Source of the DNA: Sphaerulina vaccinii
Taxonomy: Eukaryota; Ascomycota; Dothideomycetes; Mycosphaerellales; Mycosphaerellaceae
Direction: 5' to 3'
DNA length: 64,000 nt
Assembly (NCBI GenBank): GCA_022570795.1
Contig: JAKUDP010000002.1
Location: forward strand, 806,001 to 870,000
The notes beneath the pieces are model-generated. The model was not told where the DNA came from. It did not search any database and saw only the letters and a list, made by a program, of their open reading frames with translations. The position numbers were made by a program, and so were the translations under genes. Shown here in pieces: positions 25,719 through 37,680 of the stretch. Position 1 is the first letter of the stretch. Each line of letters starts with the position of its first letter.

Positions 25719-25789
25719 TATCGATAGGTAGAGTATCTAGAGTTTCTAGTTATACGACTAGAGGCTATATACCTCCGAAGTATTATTAA
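25719..25789 (+). pseudogene. RecQ helicase relic, C-terminal tail after the Gypsy insertion
   Basis: Removing the Gypsy and one taagc copy joins frame 1 at 3931 to this segment without a frame change; it encodes 'SIGRVSRVSSYTTRGYIPPK' and reaches TAA at 25787-25789. That stop could be an altered CAA, so the true end may be further on. Confidence 0.5.
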
Positions 25790-26640
25790 TAGAATTGCAG
25801 ATAGTATACTAGCTGCTTCTAGGCTCGCTACCTACCTATATTATATAATTAATTATATATAAAGCTAGTATTCTAATATATAGAGGAAATTCTATACTTA
25901 TATTCTATACTCTTATACCTCTAGTCTCTCTATTTGTTCTATACTTGCTCCTATAGTCCTCTAGCTAGATTCTTAGTATATTATATAGTTTTCTATTACT
26001 CTCTAGCTTAATCTAAGTATACTTTATAGTCCTCTAGCTAGATTCTTAGTATATTATATAGTTCTCTATTACTTTCTAGCTTAATCTAAGTATACTCTAT
26101 AGTTCTCTAGCTAGATTCTTAGTATATTATATAGTTCTCTATTACTCTCTAGCTTAATCTAAGTATACTCTATAGTTCTCTAGCTAGATTCTTAGTATAT
26201 TATATAGTTCTCTATTACTCTCTAGCTTAATCTAAGTATACTCTATAGTCCTCTAGCTAGATCCTTAGTATATTATATAGTTCTCTATTACTCTCTAGCT
26301 TAATCTAAGTATACTCTATAGTCCTCTAGCTAGATCCTTAGTATATTATATAGTTCTAGATTTAGGCTAGCCTTCTACTTCTACTCGGATAGTATCTACT
26401 TAAGTTCTAGATTTAGGCTTGCCTTCTATATAGATACTTATTTCTACTATAAATAAATAGAATAGAATAGAGAAGTAGTTAGAAAGAATATATATTATAG
26501 TATTAATTATTAACTAATAATATAATTAAAGTAGTACTTCTACCTCTTCGAGTCTGCAATTATACTATATATAATACTACCTACTACTTTGTTGCTATCT
26601 ATAATAGCTCTATATATATCTAAATCCCTAAGTACAAAAA
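25790..26640. other. Spacer between transposon ORF1 and ORF2, containing a tandem array
   Basis: About 850 bp without a convincing gene. It holds the 73-bp tandem array and, right after it, a short duplication of agttctagatttaggct (26352 and 26403). Possibly a promoter or transposase-binding region of the TIR element. Confidence 0.4.
25958..26357. repeat. 73-bp tandem repeat, 5.5 copies
   Basis: Unit starts (y)ctctagctagat at 25958, 26031, 26104, 26177, 26250 and 26323, exactly 73 bp apart each time, with the last copy truncated near 26357. Copies differ by a few C/T changes only. Each unit contains paired ctctagct motifs. Confidence 0.95.
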
Positions 26641-26641
26641 A

Positions 26642-27984
26642 GACTATAGCCGACTATAGACAAATATTTACAAACCTAAGCTGCAAATATATAGTAATAC
26701 TAAGCGCATTTTAGATAAGTAGCTTCTAAAGCATAATATTCCTCGAGTCTAATAAACTAGCTCCGACAATTCTAGAAAGAGTATAGGTATATTCTAATTA
26801 GTATAAAAGTAGTTAGATAGTTTAGAAAAAGATAGATAATATTCTTTAGTATATATACTTAAGTAATATAAGTATTAAGAGCTTCCTAAACTCCTACTAT
26901 AGTATAGAGAAGGATCTAGATATAAGTATATAGGTAGAGACTATAAGTAGGTATATAAAAAAAATAGGAAGTATTATATCTAAAAAGTCTTTTTTATAAA
27001 AAGTATATATATATATAAATAAAAGTAAGTTTGCAAGCTTTGTTCTAGGCCTTATTAGACTAGATATCTAGTTTTTAGCTTAGATTAAGGTAGGTAGAGT
27101 CTAGTAGTATATAAGACCTATACTAACTATACTTAGGTATTTAGCAAATTCGATTTAGAGTAGTAAGTAAGCAAGGTCCTTCTTTTAGATATATTTAGGA
27201 AGATAGCTTAGGTAGCTCCTATACTTACTAATATTATAAGCGCGCTTATTACTAGACTAGCGTAGGTAACTATAGATATAAAAGAGACTCTATAATAGGT
27301 CTATAGGAAGGTTATATAGATAGCTTCGATAATTAGATAGGTATAGTATCTAAGAGCTAGAAGTAGACTATTTTACTAGCTTAGAATCTACTTATAGAGT
27401 TAGGAAACTAAGTATAGAGTAATATCTACGCTCGCTAGTATAGGCGTCTATATATATTCTTAGAGTATCTATTAGGCAAATAAGAGCCTACTTAGAATAG
27501 CTATAGAGAGTATATATATATATAGTTAGAACCTAGCTACAAATATTATTTTTAATAACTAGAACTATATACTCTAGACTAGATAGTCTAGGTTTCTCAA
27601 ATAGAACTAGCTTCTATATTATACTACTATAAAAGTCTTTAAGAGTATATAGATTCTATATAGTAGCTTAGATATATTCTTACTATATAAAGAGAATCTT
27701 CTATAGCTTTATAATATTATAGGTATAGAGGGGCTAAAGTATAGTAAATAAGAGTAGGTATATATACTATATAAGATAGCTAAATATATTTATAGAGTAT
27801 ACCTAGTCGAAGTTATAGAAGTATATAATATAAAACTAGACTCGGACTAGTAGGCTATATTATAGTACCCCTATATATATATTATATATTACTTTGCGAC
27901 TTAGAAGTCTATATACTCTATAATAAAGCTTATATTCGAAGATAAAGGTACTATAGATAGTATATATAGAGTAATTAAGAATAT
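26642..27984 (+). pseudogene. Transposon ORF2 relic, 5' part (interrupted by Copia 2)
   Basis: Frame 2 has protein-like sense from about 26642 to the Copia 2 insertion, rich in Tyr/Asn/Lys because of RIP, with TAG/TAA standing in for Gln or Trp codons. A clear stretch near 27.22 kb reads 'ILTNIISALITRL'. The first ~60 codons look basic and polar. The frame is recovered at 34779 when Copia 2 and one aatat copy are removed. No family is assigned from this part alone; see the 3' part for a tentative DUF6589-like resemblance. Confidence 0.5.
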
Positions 27985-28333
27985 TATCGAAAATAGCTCC
28001 TCTAAAGTAATCTAATAAAGGATACTCTAGATTCCCAAATATCGGAGGTAAAGGTAGATATACAAGCAGAGTTAAACTTAGAATTAATCTTTTACTAGCT
28101 AATACTTAGGGAGATATAGTACTATATTAGGAACTAAAGAACTATTTAGAGAAGATAAGTTAATTAAGTTAGTTAAGAAAGAGAAAAGAGAGAAACCTCT
28201 ACCTATATAGAAAGCTATATTCCTCCCCTAAGTTACCTAATCTATTCCAATTAGGATAGACCCTACTAAGCGCTAAGGATACTATTTACTAACTCCTAAG
28301 ATATTACTCTATCTTATCTACTAATCTTTAATA
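27985..28333 (-). repeat. Copia 2 3' LTR (left)
   Basis: 349 bp, starts tatcgaaaatagc (complement of the family LTR end) and finishes ctttaata. Target copy aatat precedes it. Confidence 0.9.
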
Positions 28334-28959
28334 CTCCTACTTAGCTAAATAGGGTAATCTTAACTAAATAGTTATATTAGTTTGAGATTCCTACTTAGTT
28401 ATTAATAGGAATACTACTAACTAATTATTTCTATAAATAGAAATTATTCAAATTCCTCTATCTTAAAATCTAAGATATCTAAGATACTACCTACTATAAG
28501 GTCCTCTAAGCCGAGCTCTATCCTACTAAAGTATATTAGAATATTCTAGCCTAAGGAGAGTAATAATTACTATAACCGAATTATAAGTCCTAGAGTTATT
28601 ATAATATAATCCTTCCTAACTTATAATAGGAACTCTATAAAGAAGCTCTTTTTAACTTTCTCGAAGAGTACTACTAATTCTAGAATATAGTTAAATCTCT
28701 AGTTAGAAAAGTATATACTATAGTCGGTATTCTTAGAGATATTTAGAATTAGAAGAAGTATAAGCTTCTCCTAGAGTAGACTTAGGTAGTTAAAGAAGTT
28801 TAGAATATAACTATATTCTTTAAGAGTATTTCGACTAAAGCTTTAGTAGTATAGAAGAAGTATAAGGATATCTCTCTAGATAATAGAAAGAAGGTAAAGG
28901 AAGCAATTAAAGAGTTTGTTAAGGAGGCTCTAAAACTAGAGTTAGAGTAGTATTTCTAG
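28333..28959 (+). pseudogene. Antisense ORF relic in Copia 2
   Basis: Frame 1 of the + strand, i.e. antisense to this copy's pol, is coherent from the LTR edge to TAG at 28948-28950 (a second stop follows at 28957). Blocks such as 'TIVGILRDI' and 'KEAIKEFVKEALKLELE' match copy 1. Many TAG codons fall where the context suggests Trp. No ATG survives. Function unknown; presence in the same place and frame in both copies argues that it belongs to the family. Confidence 0.55.
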
Positions 28960-28999
28960 TTAATAAATAAATAAGAGTTTCTATTTCTTTTGTCTCTCT

Positions 29000-31900
29000 T
29001 TATCTCTTCTTTTTATCTTTTAACTTAGGGAAAAGATCCTACTTAAGATAGAGTTAGGCAAGGAATTCTTTAAACTATAGACTAGTCTTTAGCTTAGTAA
29101 GTCTATCTATAGCTATCTCTTTAGTATTATAATATTCTATAGAGATAAGCCTATTCTACTAGAGTCTCCTAACTATATTATACTATATATTAATATATTT
29201 TGACTTATTATATATATAAGCATCTTTTATAAGAGTTAGGCATGCCTAGTTATCTCCTCTAATTAGGATAGGCCTAATTAATGCTACTATATTTTAGTTT
29301 CTAAGAATCTTTAGTTAGTAGGAGTATTCTTCTACTAACTTAGAGTATCTAAGCTCTCTTAGAAGGGATCTAAGGAACTAGGACTACTTAGTATAGGCTC
29401 CTATAGCTATATACTTAGCTTCTATTATAGATATAGTAATAGACTTCTATTTCTTACTTATCTAGAATACTAGAGCTCTATAAAGAAAGAATATATATCT
29501 TAAGATAGATACTCTATTAGACTTGTTTATAGTATAGTTAGAGTCTATATACCTAATTAGACTTCTACTAGCTCTTCTAAAAACTAGTCCAAGTAATAGA
29601 TTTAATCTTAGATACCTAGTAAGTTTCTTAAGGGCTTTCTTATAGCTAACTATTAGGTCTTCTATATAGGAGCTTAGTCTTCTAAGAGTAAAGGAAATAT
29701 CTAGCCTACTAATTATAGCTAGCTATATCTATATTCTAATAAGTAATTAGTATTCCTACTTATTATATCTCTTATCCTTATATCTAGCTAGCTTTAAGCT
29801 CTTATAGCTATTTATAGGTAAGTAGGTTAGACTTAATATATTCTAACTTATTCCTAGCTTAGCTAGGTTCTCTAAGATATAGTATTCTTAGTCTAGCTTT
29901 AGCTATCTAGCTTTCCTATCTCTTCTAATTCTTATTCCTAGGAGCTTATTAGGTTCCTTTAGATCCTTAATCTTAAAGAATCTAGCTAGCTATACCTTAA
30001 ACTACTCTATATTCTTAATTCTCTTACCTATAATTAGTATATTATTAATATAGATAATAAGTATTAGACTCTTTCTTTCTTTATAAACTAGAAGATAGGG
30101 ATCTATCTCTAATTATCTAAATCCAATCTCTTTTATCTTTAAAATATAGAGCTAATTCTAGTCTCTTACTACCTACTTTAGGCTATAGAGACTCCTTAGT
30201 ATTTTTAGTACTATTCTAATTAGTAACTCAACTCCTAGAGGTAGGATTATATAAATATTTTTATAAAGAGTACTCTCTATAAATATATTTAATATATCTA
30301 CTTAGTAAAGCTCTAGATCTCTCTTATATATAATAGCTATAAATGCTCTAAAGGTATCCTACCTAACTATTAGAGCAAAAGTATCTATAAAGTCTACTCT
30401 AAACTTCTAAGAGAATCCTCTTATAACTAGTCTTGCCTTAAACTTATTAATAGCTCTACTAATTCTTCTCTTAATATTAAAGACCTATTTTAATATAATT
30501 AGGTTAGCTCCCTTTAGAGGAACTTCCTAAGTCTAGGTATTATTTGCTACTAGTATATTAAGTTTATTTTAGATAGCTTCCCTCTATAGGTATCCCTACT
30601 TTAGGTTATTAATAGCCTCCTTATATAACTTAGGAATTAGCACTTTCTATCTATATTTAGCCTTAGTAATAATAGCTAATAGGGCTTTCTCTATATTCTT
30701 TAGAGTAATAAAGAATATAATCTTTTTAATCTCTTCTAGAAATTTAGAATTCTAAAGTTAACTTAGGTTAAATAATATTAATAAGAAGAAGGCTTTCTTA
30801 TAGGAGTCCTTACTTCTCTTCTTAGAGTCCTTATCTTCTAAGCCTATCTTAATAGATATTAGTATATCTATCCCTTCTAATCTAATAGGTTTTAGTTTTC
30901 TATTAAACCTATTAGGTTCTCTAGATACTTTTCTCTTTCTAGAGATAGGCTAATTAGACTACTTCTAGGAACTTATCTCTTCTAGTCTAATAGGCTTTAG
31001 CTTTCCTATAAATCTATCTAGTTCTATAAAGGCCTTTCTTTTCTTAGAATAGGTAGTAGGGCTCCTAGGAGCCTAACTATAAGACTGCTTAGTAGAATTC
31101 TTAGTTAGGCCTCTAAGGGCTTTACTAGACTTTCTCTAAGTTTAACTTTTTATTATCCTTAGTTAATCTATTTTTTCTAGCTCTAAATTTTTAGTTTCCT
31201 TCTTAGAAAACCTTTTATATTCTCCTATATCTTTTAGAGGAGGAGGGAGTTATATAAAGAGCTTCTTTAGCTCTTTTAGACTTTCTTTTTTAGGCTTATT
31301 ATCCTAATTACTAGCTTCCCTACTTACTTAGAGAGTAGTTAACTTAGTAACTTATAATACTAGCCCTAGGCTAGAAGAGAGTATAGAGTAATTAGCTTTA
31401 GGTAGTCTCCTAACTAGTTTTCTTATAGGAGCTATACTTAGAAGATTCTTAATTATAATTCTAAAATCTAATTTACTACCTAGCTTATTTTTAAAGAAGT
31501 TTATATTTAAGTACTATTTAATAGCTCTTATATCTAGTTCCTAGAATATCTAGGCTTTAGCTATCTTATTAATATATCTAATAAAAATAGCTTCTTTCCC
31601 TCTATTTATTAGCTTGTTACTTCTTACCTACTAAGGCTAGGATTTTGTATCTATATAGACTATTACCTAATAGCTCTATACTCTTAGGTAGGAGACTATT
31701 GGCCTAATTCTATTAAAGGCTTTATTAGGTAAAAGCTTCTGTCCCTTAACTTCTAGCCTATTTAGTAGCTTATTCCTTATATATATCTAAGTATTAAGTA
31801 CTTCTAGCTAGAACTTAATTAGTATCTTGCTCTCTTCTAGTATTACTCTAATAGAGTTCTCTAATATCTAGATAGATCTCTCTACTACTCTATTCTATAG

Positions 31901-33930
31901 GGAGTTATAGGCCTTAGTAGTTTCTAGGTTAATTCTAAGATCCTTCTCCTACTATTTAACTAAAGTAATAAGCTCTCTAGCATTATTAATTCTAATAGCT
32001 TTTAGCTTAGCTCTAGATTGTCTCTTAGCTTTAAGTCTCTAGTTCTAAAGAGCCTATATAGTATCTATTCTTCTTTTAAAAGGGAAGGCCTATTTCTTTC
32101 TTAAGAAGTTATTAATAATCTTAAGCTAGTACTTAAAACTAAGTCTTAATTCTAGAAGTAGACTATAGATATCTATAGAGACTAGAGATAGTTTCTTAGG
32201 TCTTCTCTTTATTACTTTACTAAGGTACTTCTTTATATTAGTAATAGAATAGACTCTATAGGTATACTTATCTTTTTCTTTTAGAGTTAGGATCTCCTAA
32301 TTAAAGTTAGTAACCTTATAGAGGTCTTTTAGTAGACCTTTACCAAAGTATATAAATCTCCTATACTATAGCTCCTACTATTTTAGATCCTTTTCTAATA
32401 GTATAGCTATAGCTATATCCTCCTCTACTTTATTAGTATATAATAAGTAATATACTCTTTCTTATAGGAGTAGTAAAATCTTATTAATAAATAGAACACC
32501 TCCTTTAATTCTAGTCTTAACTACTATCTAACCTTTAGGAGAAATAAGAGAGAAAGAAGGTTTCTAAACTCTAAACTATTTACTAAATTAGTTCTAAGAA
32601 ATAAGGCTAACTCTAAGATTAGGTATAAAAAGTACCTTTACTAGAAGAACTTTTCTTCCTATCTTTCCTCTTATCTATACTAACCCTCTATATATTATAT
32701 AGAGATATCTACCTCCTACTTTTACCTAGACCTTCTTAATAAGTAGTTCTAGGCTTCTAAAGAGGTAAACTTAGTTAGTTATATATAATAAAGTATAGGA
32801 GTCTAAGAGCTATTACTAGGATAATAACTTGCTTTTAGCTTCTACTATAGAGTAGGCTACTTTATTAACTTTATTATTATTAGATAGTAAATTATTCCTA
32901 GATCTAGAGCCTAATAGGCCAGACTTAGATTAACTTTCCTCTTAGGCTAAAAATCCCTTCTTAGACTTAGAGGATACCTTTTTAAGTCTAAGTAGCTAAT
33001 AGCTTATCTTCTTTATAAGCTTCTTAAAGTCTTTATATAAAGATAACCTCTAAGAACCTTTTTTTAAAAGTCTCTTATTCTTGGGAGAAAGACTCCTCTT
33101 CTTTATAGAGAGTTTCCTATCCTTCCTATTAGAGCTTAGTCTAAAAGATAAGAGTACTCTACTTCTTAGAGCTACAGTCTGCTACTTAATAGCCTTCTTA
33201 GCTTTTAACAACTCGGGATAGTCTTTAAACTAGTACTTTCTATTCTTATAGAGTAAGTACTAAAGTAGGCTTCTCCCTATAATAGAGGAATAGCTATATT
33301 TAAAGTCTAAGTTATCTCTTGCCTCTTAGGATTCAAGTATAAGGAGTATAGTATCTATATCTAGGCTAGGTTAGGTTATTAGGGCGTTCTTAGTTAATTT
33401 ATATAAAGGAGGGAGAGATTAGAGGAGATATTTTATCCTCTTACTAGGTGTCTAATAATAACTCTCCTAGGGATTAATCTCTATAATCCTCTTGCCTAGT
33501 TTAGTAAGGTATAACTAAGCTACCCTTATTATATCTTCTAGCCCTATTCTAAAGGTTACAAATTGCTTAACTAGTCTAATTGCTTAGGCTGTTAATACTC
33601 TACTATATTTGTTCTAGAGTATTACCTATATCTCTATAGTATAATCTATTTAATACTAGGTATTAAGTTCTAGTTTATTATTATTAGAAATATAGCTTCT
33701 AATACTATATCTATATATAGTATTATCTTTAGTATATATAGGTAGGTTAAATATTATAATTCTTATACCTAGATTAGAGATTATCTCTACTCTGCTCTAT
33801 CCTAGATAGTACTCTAGAGATAGGAGTTCTAAGATAACCTCCTACTATCCTTTCTTTTTAAGCTTATTTTATTATAGCTTAAACTATCTTCTCTAGTTAG
33901 ATCTTTTAAGTATAGGAATCTTGTCCCTTC
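29000..33930 (-). pseudogene. Copia 2 gag-pol polyprotein relic
   Basis: Mirror image of copy 1: stop at the complement of 29000-29002, RT box Y-I-N-N at 30041-30052, integrase around 31.8-32.3 kb, protease near 32.8 kb, gag zinc knuckle near 33.2 kb, gag start near 33.9 kb. The stops are only partly shared with copy 1, so the copies were mutated at least partly independently. The gag start is approximate. Confidence 0.85.
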
Positions 33931-34413
33931 TGCCTTCTCTTTCTATATCTATAGTTATTAAAATAAAGTAGGAAATAAGGTATATTTATAATAGAGTCGC
34001 TTAGGCTAGCTAAGGTTCTAGAGGTTGGACTAGAAGTATAGGTTAGTATAAAGAAGACTAGCTTCTTATATTAGTCTAGAGAAGAGGGAAAAAAGGCAGT
34101 ATAGTAAGTATATGCTAGGACTTAGATCTGTCTCTTCTAGTAGAGTTTTAGTAGTCTGCCCTCGGGCTTTTGACTCTTCTAATATACTTTGCTATTTATA
34201 GTAGTAGAGAGTTACAAAGGGTATTAGTTAAGAGTAAAGATATTCTACTTAATCTTATAGGGCCTTTAGTATCTTATCTATAACTTAGGTACAAACTAAG
34301 CTCCTTTATAGTATAGCTAGAGATACCTCTAACTTCTAGATATTTTTAGCTATAGGCTAGGGATATAAGTAACCTATACTAATATAGGTTGCTTAAGTTT
34401 AGTTACTAACCTA

Positions 34414-34424
34414 GGCTTATAACC
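34414..34424 (-). other. Copia 2 primer binding site
   Basis: ggcttataacc on the + strand, the complement of the copy 1 site and adjacent to the 5' LTR; same initiator tRNA-Met anticodon-loop match with one RIP-type change. Confidence 0.65.
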
Positions 34425-34773
34425 TATCGAAAATAGCTCCTCTAAAGTAATCTAATAAAGGATACCCTAGATTCCTAAATGTCGGAGGTATAGGTAGATA
34501 TATAAGTAGAGTTAAACTTAGGATTAATCTTTTACTAGCTAATACTTAGGGAGATATAGTACTATATTAGGAACTAAAGAACTATTTAGAGAAGATAAGT
34601 TAATTAAGTTAGTTAAGTTAGAGAAAAGAGAGAAACCTCTACCTATATAGAAAGCTATATTCCTCCCCTAAGTTACCTAATCTATCCTAATCGGGATAGA
34701 CCCTGCTAAGCGCCAAGGATACTATTTACTAACTCCTAAGATATTACTCTATCTTGTCTACTAATCTTTAACA
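34425..34773 (-). repeat. Copia 2 5' LTR (right)
   Basis: 349 bp; its right end ctttaaca keeps the ancestral TG...: the family LTR therefore began tgttaaag. Target copy aatat follows at 34774-34778. Confidence 0.9.
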
Positions 34774-34778
34774 AATAT

Positions 34779-37008
34779 TATAAATAAGTAGCTTAATCTT
34801 CGGGAGATATATAATAGTATCTAATATAATAATATAGATTCTATAGATAACTCTATACTATTTGTAGGCGCTACTACTAAGTCTTAATTATACTAGAACA
34901 AGATTCTCTATTTATAGATAGAGCAAGATAAAAACTAGGTTAGATAGACTAGCTACGACTCTAGCTAGAAGATTAAGCTAGTTTATAGTAATTAGAAATC
35001 GGTCTCTAATATCTATACTATATATAAGAAGTATATTAAGAATAAAAACTTATATAATAGAATCTAGTAGGTACTACTAGTACCTAGGCTCTTCTACCTA
35101 AAGATATATCTAATATAGGTAATTAATAGAAACTTTAGTAGGCCTAAGAGCTATAACTCGAAGATATATCTAAAAGTCTACTAGGTACTAATAAATTGTA
35201 AGATCTACCTATTATTCTAGGTACTATATAGTTATATAGAGCGTCTAGTAGTTAATAGCTATTATACCCGCATTCTAGTATTTATATATAAAATAGCTAG
35301 AATTTAAGACCTAGATAATAGATCAAATATAGCTAGATATATTCGAAAGCTTTTAGTCGAAAAATTTCTAGATCTATTATAGAAAGTCTATAAAGTATAC
35401 TTCTTCTAGTAGGCGCATATACTATACCTAGATCTATAGTCTAATTAGATAAAAGCTAGATATTATATAGGCAAGACTATTCTAATAGTAAAGAAAAAGA
35501 AGAAGTTAGCTCTCTATATAGTAAATATAGTTATAATTAATAGTAGCAAGGATAGAACTATATATATCTACTTTATCTAGATAGTATAGACCTACTAACT
35601 CCTCTACTATATAATTAAGTATATAGATATTAGCCTCCTATACTACGTAGTTAATTAGTATATTTTAATCTTCTATACAAAGTCTTATAAGAACTATATA
35701 TTTATTATACTCTAGCTAAAGTAGATTGCAGACTCGCCTATATCTAATAAGCAGCTCTAAAATACAATTCTAGCAAATAGTCTAGTAAACTATATAGGCA
35801 GAGTAGATAGTTAGTTTGAAATTAACTATATAAATAAGTTCCTAAATAGCTATCTAAAAGCGCTACTACAAAATCGGAGGAATAGTATATTTAGTATAGA
35901 GAATTAGCTTACTAACTATACTCTACTTGCGACCTATATAGGTTAGCTCTATAATAGAATAGAGGTAGCATTTAGCAAATATATAGATATAGTATATATA
36001 AGGGCAAGCGCTATATATAAGATCTACTAAGTTATATTAATCTACCTAGAGGAGTTACTTAATTATATATAGATAAAAAATACTCTATTCTATATAGTAG
36101 ATCTCTTTACTATAGGCCTAAACAACCTTATATCTAACGTAGATATAGATAACAAGCCTTATCTATCTATACTTAAGAGATTTAATTAGAATATAGTATG
36201 TATACTAGACTTAGGTAGTCCTATATCTAATATCAAGTATCTAGATATTCCTAGCCAAATAGACAATCTAATTAAATAAGACAACTTTTAGACTATAGCT
36301 ACTATAGATAACGTACCTAGGTTCCTTACTAATAACAAGTCTAAGTTTGTAGATAATATAGAGTAATACTCGGATATACTTAGGTAAACTAGGCTTATAT
36401 ATATAACTTCTCTATAAGCCTATAACAACTATACTAATTAGATAGCTTAGACTATATAAAACTAACCTACTAATAATAGAGATATATATATAAGCTAGGC
36501 TTACCTATATAGTATCTCTATATTTCTAGAATAACTATAGTAATCGAGTAGGTTATAAGTAATCGAAATTCGAGCTTTTATATATAGAGATACCTATAAA
36601 TATTAGATACTTATTAGGCTTCTCTATATAAAAGTAGCTATTTATAAGTATAATTCTCGCTATATCTATACTATCGTATATACTATAGACTACTATACTT
36701 ACTTTACTTTATAGCAAAATAGTAAAAAGATAGTTGCGAACTCTTTACTTATACCCTATTATATATAATATATATAGCCTAGGTAGAGCTTTCTATTAGC
36801 CTAACAATTATAGATAATACTAGTTAGTTACTTTATTAAGGTAGGTAACTCTGCGCGTATATCGTCGCTATTTACTAGTATAGGTCCTTAGATAGCTATA
36901 GGAGACTATAAAAGAACTTATCTTTTTCCTTAGATACTTCTTTTTCTATTATATATAATATCTACTACTTTGCCTTCTATAGTCGCTTATAGTCTATAAT
37001 ACTTATAT
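34779..37008 (+). pseudogene. Transposon ORF2 relic, 3' part; possible DUF6589-like protein
   Basis: Frame 1, in register with the 5' part once Copia 2 is removed, runs to about 37 kb: over 1,100 codons in all. The best preserved region (35.7-36.1 kb) reads 'NSLVNYIGRVDS', a stop replacing Trp, then 'FEINYINKFLNSYLK', 'LLQNRRNSIFSIEN' and 'RIEVAFSKYIDI'. The succession N-x2-G-R-x-(D/N)-S-(W)-F-E-(I/V)-D, then a basic RRNS-F, then a VEx-FGE-like segment resembles, from memory, the fungal DUF6589 family often found as repeated genes. This is tentative. The region after 36.3 kb is unrecognised. It could be the element's transposase, but no DDE triad was identified. Confidence 0.4.
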
Positions 37009-37680
37009 ACCTAACTCCCTACTTTATTAAGAATATATATATATATTATATAGGTAGTCTATATAATACTTAGGTAAGCTTAGAACTACCTTTTTACCTA
37101 TATCTAGGCAAAGCCGAGCTTTTATATATAAACTCTTATATACTATATATCTCTCTATTCTGTCTCCGAAGGAAATTAGTATCTAGCTACCTATCTAGTA
37201 GCTTAGAGTCTCTATTTTCTTTAGAGATACTTATATATATATAATCTACTATATAGTAGCTTAGTTGCTCTATTTTTTTTAGAGATACTAACTTTACTAC
37301 TTTATAGACTCTACTTTTTAGGCAAGCTTAGGACTACCTTCTTACCTATACTTAAGCAAAGCCGAGCTTTTATATACTAACTTATATATATACTATATAT
37401 CTCTCTATTCTTTCTCTAAAGGAAATTAGTATCTAGCTACCTATCTAGTAGCTTAGAGTCTCTATTTCCTTTAGAGATACTTATATATATATAATATACT
37501 ATATAGTAGCTTAGTTGCTCTATTTTTTTTAGAGATACTAACTTTAATACTTTGTAGACTCTACTCCTTACTCGAATTTAGTTACTATATCTAGTACCTC
37601 TATCTGCTACTCGATAGCTACTATAGCTTCTACTTCTACCTACTACCTATAAGGCCTAGGCTATAATCTACTAACCTACC
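37009..37680. other. Spacer between ORF2 and ORF3
   Basis: About 670 bp with no gene. It consists mainly of the 248-bp direct duplication described separately and a short polypyrimidine-rich lead into ORF3. Confidence 0.4.
37072..37567. repeat. 248-bp tandem duplication
   Basis: Copy 1 at 37072-37319 and copy 2 at 37320-37567, both starting aggyaagctta and ending near ctttrtagactctac. Differences are mostly single transitions. Each copy contains an internal pair of similar ttagagatact segments. Confidence 0.9.

Larger units (their letters stand above)
27985..34773 (-). mobile_element. Ty1/Copia LTR retrotransposon, copy 2 (reverse orientation)
   Basis: LTRs 27985-28333 and 34425-34773, perfect target duplication aatat (27980-27984 and 34774-34778). 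Same family, length and layout as copy 1 but inverted, giving two ~6.8-kb inverted copies about 9.6 kb apart. It is inserted in ORF2 of the TIR transposon. Confidence 0.9.

Noticed and set aside
25958..26357. CRISPR-like array
   Set aside because: The 73-bp units are contiguous tandem copies with no distinct spacers, in a fungal transposon.
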